Position numbers and translations under genes: made by a program. This document shows, piece by piece, positions 55,884 through 64,000 of a stretch of DNA of 64,000 nt. Numbering within the stretch: position 1 is the first letter of the stretch; each line of letters begins with the position of its first letter. Below the pieces are notes generated by a model that searched no databases, was not told where the DNA came from, and saw nothing but the letters and a program-made list of their open reading frames with translations. This stretch comes from Armillaria gallica (taxonomy: Eukaryota > Basidiomycota > Agaricomycetes > Agaricales > Physalacriaceae). The stretch lies in NCBI GenBank assembly GCA_037576215.1, contig JBANDB010000013.1, positions 2,480,001 to 2,544,000 on the forward strand, read 5' to 3'.

Positions 55884-55899
55884 GGTGTGACACGTGACA
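55884..55899. repeat. LINE target-site duplication, right copy
   Basis: Identical 16 bases immediately following the A19 tail. Confidence 0.95.
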
Positions 55900-56194
55900 A
55901 CGACGCGGATATAGAGTTCGGCATTCACGGCACGGCGAATTGTCGGACTATCGCAATCATGCACCACCACCGAGATGCTCAGGTTAGCATAGACCGAACC
56001 CTGTATGCACAGGACTCGGAACATCGCTCAACCTGAATACAATTATATCAACATTCGAGCGCCGTGATGGCATGACTGGCAGATGATAAATCATCTCAAC
56101 AGCGGCAGGTAAATCTGTGTCTATTTCAAGTCCCGCGACTGATAAATATCGCAGTATTGCGCCTCTAGTCCTTCAGCTTCAGTCCCCTCTCTCC

Positions 56195-58730
56195 ATGCTC
56201 TACTCCCTAAACTTCAGTCCCCTAACTGTCCCGAAGGAAAATCTCGCCGCAGACAAGAAAGGAGAATTAAAAACATTCCAACTCGGCGTCTGGAAAGTTT
56301 CGGTCCTCAAAAGTTCTCCGTTGAATCTCAGAAAGCAATTCTCGGACTTGAAAGACGCACTCCGATGCTTTAAACGTCTGGCCATCGATGTATACACCCT
56401 TGAGCCTATACTGGCAATGTTATTCGTGTTTAGCAAACTATGGTCAGGAGTTCAAAGTGCTCTATTATTATACTTCTCCAGTCATATCCTTCGAATGGTA
56501 CGTGTTTCTCCTTCCCAGTTTTATATTGAACTTACACTGTCGCGCGAAGGTCGAAATAGGTTTGATCCAGGGTGCCCCAGATGTTGGAGCCATTCTCAAG
56601 GCCCTTGCTATGCGGATTTTCTTCGTCATATTTGCAGCAGTAATACAATGGGAAAGGTAAATTCACGCTCTTCTCATGCATGTGTTGCTGATGCAGCGAT
56701 TGTTACAGCGAACGATTTCATCCAATTCTGAAAACGCGGATAACGACTCATTTCGAACTATTTTTAATGCAGTGTACTCCGACCTCTTGCTTACATCTAG
56801 CCATATCTGATCTCATATCCAGCTCAATTAAGGATAGACCTTCCTACTTCGCAAGGTATTTATACGTTCCGCAGTGGGCGACGTTTTACTAAAGTAGTCC
56901 ATTTTTAAGAACCACGCAGTAAAGTCCGAGCTACTTCTCACGACGCATGGACATCATTTACGGGCATCGTGGAGTTTTTGACCGACGTGACGAAGGCGCT
57001 GAGCCAGCTTGTACTCATCGTCGAAGCTTCTCGATCTTCCGGGTCGCCGATCTTTACAGCCCTCTGTATCATGAAGCCATTTTTTCTCGCGTTTACTGGA
57101 TGTACCCTATGGAATATACGTGCGTCAGTCCTTTTTCCCTGACCTCATTTAGACTGAAGGAAATTATAGCTCACATTGTTTATACCGATAACGAGCACCG
57201 GCAGCGTATGAAGGCTTTGGACAGTATGTCATCCCCAGGGTATAGGTCCGAAGTCCTTGGGAGTGATATCGTCGACTATATCATAAATGGTAGACTTCAT
57301 CAACCTTTACTTGATCTATCATAATCTGTCTTCTTTCAGAGTACCGAAAAGCAGGCCAACTTCTGGGTGGTCTCTCAGACGAATGGGCTCCACTTCAATA
57401 CATGGTCAGGAAATCGCCTGTATGGCAAATTACCAACGATGTCCTCGGCGACATGCCTATTGTATGTACACGATTACGTTTCCTGTCTGTTACACTAGCT
57501 GACCGACCATTCCAGATATACTGTGCACTGGTCTACATCCTCTACCCTGAGAGACTCTCTCTTTCGTCTATCGCGATACTCCAACAATCGTCGCAGCACC
57601 TAGACTGGGCCATTCAGTATGTTGTTATGAACATGAATTCCTTCCAAAAACAATATCAGGAGCTCAAGAATGTCTATGACTCGTCTAATATCGCAAACAC
57701 ACTCGCCGACGGAGATATTGCCTACCCGAACCCTTCCTCCGAGGAGAAACCCCATGGGATGTCATTCGAATTGCGTAACGCTTCATTCACCTACCCCGGA
57801 AGCCAAAGCACTAAACCTGCCCTATCGAATATCAACCTAACCATCAAGCCCGGACAAATGGTCGTTATTGTCGGCTCGAACGGTAGCGGCAAATCGACCA
57901 TCTTAAAACTTCTTTCGCGATTCTATGATCCCACATCGGGATCAGACTCGATTCTTCTTGATGGCATCCCAATCTCACGGTATCGTATGGCGGATCTGCG
58001 GCGGGCGACTGCGACGTTGACACAGGACCATTCCCTCTTCCCGCTTTCTCTAGGAGAGAATATAGGATTAGGATACGCAGAAAGAGTGGATGACACAGGG
58101 ATGATTGATCGCTCTGCCCAGAAGGGAGGCGCCAGCCACTGTTTGAAGAAGTTGGAACTGGGAAAGGAGACGAAACTGAGTACAGATAACGAGGCGTATG
58201 GGTCCAACCTACCGGATGACCCAGACCATCCTTTACAAGCCGAGCTGGAGAAGTTACAGAAGAATATCGAGCTTTCTGGTGGGGAGAAACAGAGGATTGT
58301 AGCGTGAGTGTCCATTTATCTTTTGGAAATAATCTCGTTCTGACTTATCTTCTTCACCTTAGGGCAAGGACCTTTATGCGATTCGAGACAGGAAAAGTCA
58401 GGTTTGTCGCTGTAGACGAGCCAACCTCGGCGTTAGACTCCGAAGGAGAATTTGCACTGTTCGACAATCTTATCCAAGCACGAGAAGGAAAGACGATGAT
58501 ATTTGTTACACATCGGTTTGGACATTTAACGAAGCGTGCGGATCTTGTTGTGTGAGTTCTTGTCCCTGTTCCGTATATCGCTGGTCACTGATTCAGATAT
58601 ACAAAGCTGTATGAAAGATGGAATGATAGCTGAAGCTGGGACTCATGCAGAGCTTATGGCAAAGGAAGGAGAATATGCCAAATTGTACAACATTCAAGCG
58701 AGCGCATTTATAGATAACGACAGTTCATGA
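56195..58730 (+). CDS. ABC transporter (one TMD, one NBD), intact copy
   Basis: Ten exons join in frame to 690 residues: 56195-56497, 56550-56656, 56697-56773, 56823-56855, 56910-57119, 57170-57289, 57340-57461, 57516-58303, 58363-58551 and 58607-58730. The first half is a degenerate hydrophobic transmembrane region (LAMLFVFSKLWSGVQSALLL, RIFFVIFAAVIQW, LSQLVLIVEASRS). The NBD has Walker A GSNGSGKST (444-452), signature LSGGEKQR (577-584), Walker B ending VAVDEP (D605-E606) and H-loop His637. Half-transporters of this build dimerise and export a substrate with ATP. The substrate of this mushroom family is unknown. The NBD carries a long insertion between Walker A and signature. Start chosen at MLYSLNFS, which begins the block shared with copy 1; an in-frame ATG lies 78 bp upstream. 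Confidence 0.9.
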
Positions 58731-58837
58731 CGTTGATTGATCTGTATCAATTTTGGTGCTTCCGTGTACTTAAACAATGTCTGCGTGGAGTAAAGTCCTC
58801 TTATTTGTCCGACTGTATGAGTATTTGGACTTCATCC

Positions 58838-58918
58838 ATTCCGAGCCCTTTCCTGTGTAATACAGGCTCGGTCTTATGCGGTTTTAGGGGTACATCCTCG
58901 GTGGTGGTGCATTTTGGA
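58838..58918. repeat. ~75-bp direct repeat, copy 1
   Basis: ATTCCGAG..CCTGTGTAATACAGG followed by CTCGGTCTTATGCGGTTTT and GGTGGTGCATTTTGG; recurs at 61019-61090, 2.18 kb downstream, bracketing the second copy of the 2-kb duplication. The core CCTGTGTATACAGG is nearly palindromic. Confidence 0.85.
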
Positions 58919-61000
58919 TACTTATACCGGGTCTTGCCGGTTCAAAGGGTTGTTTACTCTTCCATCTCGTCTACGTGTACTTATCGTATCCTGGGAAGTA
59001 AGCATAGTTTTGCGCCGTCTAATAACATGTACGAGGGGTGGCTTCAAGTTACCAATACTCAAAGGCATGATTTCAATTGCAAAGAACATCACCTATTGGC
59101 CGTTGGTTTCTGTACATTCTCTACCAATGTAGCTTCGGCAAAGCCGACCTGCAAATTCTCAGTGTAAGCGCCAGTTGTAACAAAGCGGATCATGGGAGTA
59201 CTCACATGTTTTCAGGTCCCCGCTATGAATGGCACAATGGAATGAGCGTCAAGGCACTTCTAGCATCGGCTACCATGCACACCTATACAATTTGTTGATG
59301 TGATTCACGTTAACTTTAACATCACTATTCCTTCGCCGGTGCGAACACAAGTTCACTGAGACTTCGTTCGCATTGTATACGACATATATACACGAGTCCG
59401 GGGAAATGATTGTAGCTGAGACGGCAAGACAGACCCACGCTATTCATCAGATTCGCATTTCCCTGAGTGCCAGCGGCATGATAGCGTCCAAATAGCGTCT
59501 ATCTAAGCGCATTTGGCATAAAGAGTTTCTTCACCTTAGCCTAAAAAAGCCGCTAATACAAGGTCAGTACAAGGCTCATAGTCAAGGAACTCATGAATAG
59601 ACAACATCAGGAGGTTCGCTGAATAGGTCGTATTCTCCAGTTACAGGTGGGGGTGACGACAATGGGGAGGCCGTCGAACTGATATGCAAAACGTCCACTC
59701 TGCTAGATCAAAGATGATGAGTAGTGTGAACCGACGGCTAAATTCTTTACTGAATAATCAGTTATCGTTGTATTAACAAAAGACTGCAAGACGTACTGAA
59801 CATCTTGCAGATTGTAAACACATAGACCTAAGGAAAGGAACCGACGGGCGCGTCTTGTCTAATAACCCGAGTAGTTAGTCTTCTAGGAAAAGAAACCAGT
59901 ATCTCATTATGTTTACCAGACTCGACACAGCGGAGAAAAATGTCATTTCCGGGAAATCCGCCGTTACTCCGAAGGCCACGCACTGCGATGAGATGTCTTG
60001 TCGCCAAACGTGTGGCTTCGAATGCTCCCTCCTTCGACCCGTTGTGGGATGAAGTTGGAATCAGAAAATTGTGGCTGCACGGAGACGATGAACGTGGGGT
60101 TGGGTAGAGCTTCGAGAGTGGGAAAATTCTGTGACATTTTGAGCTTTTAGCCAGATGTATTGAATATCAATGGCGGCGAGTTCTGGATGGCTTGCAAATT
60201 TAAAGTGTTTCGTGGTGTGACCAACGTGGGGATTAGACATGATGACGCGATGGTAGAACATCTCAGCATCAGCCATCAGAAGGCCAAAGATGACTGTTTG
60301 TCTCGAAGTGAGGCGGAGAGTATGGAAAACCTGAATGGAAGAGAAGTCGTCGGCCAAACCCCGAGAGCATTTTGCCGGTTGTAACGCCACACAAAGGTGT
60401 TATCGTCAAGTATTACTGGACGGAGTGTGGGCGTGGGGCGGGGCAGTGCTACTATGACGGCCGAAGACTAGTCACTGCAATATGATGATAAAAAGACGAA
60501 GGCAAAAGTCTGGTAGTAAACTCACCCTGCTGATAAGAACCAGCGGACGGTGTTCTCATCGCGACTGCATAAACGTAATGGCGACTGCTCAAGACGACGC
60601 ATAGCCGCTGGGCAGGTATGAAACTACAGAGGCGGATGGCTGGATGCCCGGCGGAAGAGAGCCTCGTGTTCCCGAAACGCAACTTCAACATCGTCAATGT
60701 CCTGCGATAACGAGAGGCAGGTGCCAGTACTGATCTGAGGGTATTTCGCTTCGGTGGGATCCCTTGGCTAGCATCGAAGAGATAGGTAACGAGGTGACGG
60801 GATCCGTATCAATACATAGTATATTAACCAAAGCGTCACTGAAAGTGTATGCTGGGCCCTTTACACTTTCCGGGAGGGGAAAAGGTTCATAGTACTCAGG
60901 CTAGGACCAGATAGCCTTCAGCTTGGCGTGAGCATCAAAGATGAGAGACGAGGCTAACGCGCGTATGATAAAGGTTCAGACGTTGGCTCTGGTTGAGGAG
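58910..61000. repeat. 2-kb segmental duplication, copy 2
   Basis: Counterpart of 51950-54010, directly downstream of the intact ABC gene and bounded by the 75-bp direct repeats. Confidence 0.8.
59400..60720 (-). pseudogene. unknown duplicated gene, copy 2, degraded
   Basis: Fragments VAFREHEALFRRA, VAMRTPSAGSYQQ, VIFGLLMADAEMFYHRVIMS, FASHPELAAIDIQ, NGGFPGNDIFL and QGNANLMNSVGLSCRLSYN correspond to copy 1 but need frame changes to connect. Hence more decayed than copy 1. Confidence 0.4.
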
Positions 61001-61018
61001 AACTTTAGCAAGGAGGAA

Positions 61019-61090
61019 ATTCCGAGTCCTGTGTATACAGGCTCGGTCTTATGCGGTTTTGGGGAGGTCCTCGGTGGCGGTGCATTTTGG
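61019..61090. repeat. ~75-bp direct repeat, copy 2
   Basis: Same sequence as 58838-58918 with small indels (CTGTGTATACAGG core). Confidence 0.85.
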
Positions 61091-61099
61091 TTAAGTCGG

Positions 61100-64000
61100 T
61101 CTTTGCCGGTATTAGTCATCACACCTGACATCTTTTCTCGGCTTGGCTTTCGGCATTGTGTCGGCCTTTGCCGTTCCTTTGAGCGTTGCTGCCGTTCCGT
61201 CGTTTTTGCTTGGTTCGTTGCAAGTTTCTATCATATCTCGTTCTCATATAGCCATATTTGTACATCGCTTGATATCCCACTTTGCACTCCAAAGTTCTAG
61301 GTCTGCACCCCTCTTTATTACAATCTCTCTGCCCCGCTTTCTCCTTGACGCTCAGCTTGCAATGATATATCGTTTGTTCTCTCTCCTGTTGTTGGCCGTC
61401 AGCTCAAGCTCTTGTTTTTTCAACCTTGGAAAACCCCTCACCTATCAGAGCTACTGTTCGCGGCTTCAACGATCTACTCCTTTCATACTCATCATGGCTC
61501 CTTGAAGGCTACTCAATGGTTGAACTCCGATGATGTTGCCTGCCCAAATATCTGTGGTTTGGCGACCTCAAATCTGCAATGGTTGTGTCAGCGCTTCTGT
61601 TGGTGTTCTGGCTGTTAATAATTTGCACTCAACTCGTCTTCTTTCCCCATCTTCGTCAATGCTGCTTGAAAAGATTCCTGCCTTCTTGCCTTCTTGCCTT
61701 CAGTGTGAAACAGGTTTACCCTCGCGCCAATGGTTGTGAGTATACCCTTTGGATTGATGCTTTTCTCAAACAAAATTTGCTCCTGTGGGTAAGCCGTTCT
61801 TTGTTTCGAGATAGCAGCTGCTGATGCTGATAGTATGCAAACAGCATTATTGCACTTAATTTTTGCCTCCTAATCGGTACTTGAACTTTGTGAAGGCAAG
61901 GAAACTGATAAACACGACGACAGAGCTGGGAGCATGGCTGGAGACAGTGGCAGACGTGCCACAGAGTGGTAAGTCATGCTGTTCATCCTACAATCTTGAA
62001 TCTTGAATCTGCTAGCATCCCTCAGCAGCCTAATCTACAAACCATTTACCGAATTGAAGTTCGCAAGATGCTCTTCTGTGGGTCTGCATTAGAAATGACT
62101 TGTAGTACCTATTGCTTACTGTTTTGTAAGTTTATGACCAAGAAGATGCAATTGTACTTTAAAACAAAACCCTGTGGGGCGAGCGTAGCAGGTACTAGAT
62201 GCAAAATAGGTCGTCATTTAGGGTATTTGTGACCCTTTGCCACTCATGTTTTTGACAGGTTTCGGTTCACTCTCACCCAAGTGATTCCCATCCTTGTCCA
62301 ATTATTTCCACAGTTATACCGACTCTTATCACTCTCATATGCAACTCCGCTTTTGAACTTAGATCCATGTCTGATGAAATATGCTAGTTACTGAAGGATT
62401 ATGTATTGGCAGGCTCATATCGGGAGTGGGAAGTAGTAATGGATGATCGCATAGTGGGAAGACTATACTGGACATTGACTGTCACACCAGAATTCTCAGT
62501 ATTTTTGTTGCAAGGGTGGTTCTAAGTGCTTCGTCGGTGTAATTTATTGACCTGCAGTTCATTAGCGTCCCTCAGCCATTAACCATTCTACTGATCGACA
62601 CATTCAATATCATTGATAAAAGCCTTGCCCGTGTTGCATGCCAAATTGATTACTTTTCGTGCCAGCTTTCCTGTGGAGGCTTTCAAACACGAGGACAGTG
62701 CCATCTGGGCATGTTTACTTCCACCGGATTTGGACATACAACAATGCAGGGTATTATGGTAGTGGCAATGTAACAGTTCCAGTTTCTCAACCATGGAGTT
62801 TCTAGTTAAAAGGTAAGCACTCTGCTCTTTCTAGTGACTATGCAGATTCCAAATTAACAGGCCAAACTGACATGGTGAAGTGGCAGCCCTTCCAGCAAAG
62901 TTCATGTTGCATGAAGGTCTTCATGTAACATCAATGATCGTTTGAAATATATACTGGGTATTCCCTGAGAGCTTCCCCCCACAATTACACAGGACTCAGA
63001 CCTGCCACACCCCGCGATGGCCCACCACTTCATGACAGATGCGTGATGATCGTCTTCCTATGGTCTGAGCGCAATGGAGGCGAGACTACAGCGATATGAT
63101 TATGAATATGACAATGGTCTACATTGACCGTGCACCCATTCAGTCACCACCCTGTTCTGCACAGCGTTGTCCGGATCTCACAGGTGCACAATCAAAACTT
63201 TCAATGTTCAATATTCATGCTTGGAACCGAGGATCAGCTTGTGACAGAGTTGGCCAAGTAATATCCAAGGGAAGAAGAGCAGGAACTGGTCATGACAAGA
63301 TTGCTGGTGCAAGGATGCTGGGTGGGGAGGTGCTATGACTCCGATTTTGTATAATCTCTGGTGTTGTTCTAAGGTAGGTTAATGACTGGATTTTTAGAAG
63401 AGCCATGACTGACTATATTACCAGTGAATCCATATGGTTGTCGCTTCTGACAGTCCCTTCGTATTTCTCTAAGGCAGGCTCCAACACGCAGAAAGAGCTG
63501 GTCCCATGGCTCTTGCTTTGTAATGTCTGCTCACCCTCACAGGTGGGTGTACAGAGAGCCGGAGCCTGTAGAAGAAGATGGGTCGCCCTCACTAGGCAGT
63601 GGCTGCTATTTGGTAAGTATATATTTGCGCTGCTTTGATTGCTTTGCACTTACTCTTGAGAAACATCAGGGTTAGACTTCGAATGACTGGGGGAATGTGG
63701 ATGCACTGTTGACTGTTTGCCTTGGTGCTCACAGAACTAGAGAATGCTGTGCCTAATGAGAGGGGAAGGAAGAGATTCAGGTTTGTCTTATGACTGCGAT
63801 CTGCAAGCAAACAGTTAGGCTAACCTTTTGATAGATGGCGACGAAGCTGACGTACTCAATTATTAAGAACACCTCTGGAGAGTTGTGTTCTTCCTGGCAT
63901 CTTTCCTTTCTACCAGGATATATATGCTCCCAAGAGGAAAATCATGCAGATGCTGGGAGGAATGAGGATGGGGCATGCTTCTCTGTATCATGCCCTGGAA
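61100..64000. other. CpG-poor stretch without a recognised gene
   Basis: Short ORFs only: MIYRLFSLLLLAVSSSS at 61362 has a signal-like start; MAGDSGRRATEW ends at a GTAAGT near 61970. No domain is identified. CpG drops again after about 61.6 kb as in the left transposon island, so a second decayed mobile element is likely but unproven. Confidence 0.4.

Overview
The window is nuclear DNA of a filamentous basidiomycete, most probably an Agaricomycete. The evidence is short (about 46-63 nt) GT-AG introns in nearly every gene, a DIRS-type tyrosine-recombinase retrotransposon, a chromodomain Ty3/gypsy element, a non-LTR retrotransposon tail, and gene families I know mainly from mushroom-forming fungi (NACHT proteins with an N-terminal C2-like region, DUF4238-like proteins, a one-TM ectodomain family, a one-TMD/one-NBD ABC transporter family). 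No species call is made.

Layout. (1) 1-17.2 kb is a decayed, CpG-poor transposon island: a DIRS element (1 to about 3.9 kb, +), a complete but dead chromovirus with both LTRs (4309-15159, coding on -), and a PWWP-domain pseudogene (16.6-17.2 kb). (2) 18.9-22.8 kb holds two broken NIF3-like copies around a gene made of three repeats, then a field of GGTGTTT/AAACACC palindromes. (3) 24-61 kb is the gene-bearing part. It has one intact ABC transporter (56.2-58.7 kb) plus a dead full copy (24.0-26.5 kb) and a dead 3' fragment (37.4-37.9 kb). It also has a dsRNA-binding-domain gene with one in-frame stop, a DUF4238-like gene with one in-frame stop, two paralogous membrane proteins, an apparently intact G-protein alpha gene, a NACHT gene, a large internal duplication (about 52-54 and 59-61 kb), and a fresh 5'-truncated LINE with target-site duplication. 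(4) 61-64 kb is again CpG-poor with nothing recognised.

Two observations stand out. The G-alpha gene only yields a canonical C-terminus if a single nucleotide (40100) is used as an exon between two introns. Nine short tRNA-like modules (one at 31 kb, eight between 41.1 and 47.1 kb) share an A-box-like and a B-box motif, and most are followed 18-33 nt later by a T-run. Between copies the acceptor-like stem is conserved while the middle stem and T-arm change with pairing kept, which suggests an undescribed Pol III RNA family or tRNA-derived repeat.

The region as a whole looks like a fast-evolving subtelomere-like or accessory tract: duplicated genes, single-stop pseudogenes, and transposon islands that appear to have decayed by CpG deamination. 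All calls come from reading the sequence; no database or folding program was used.
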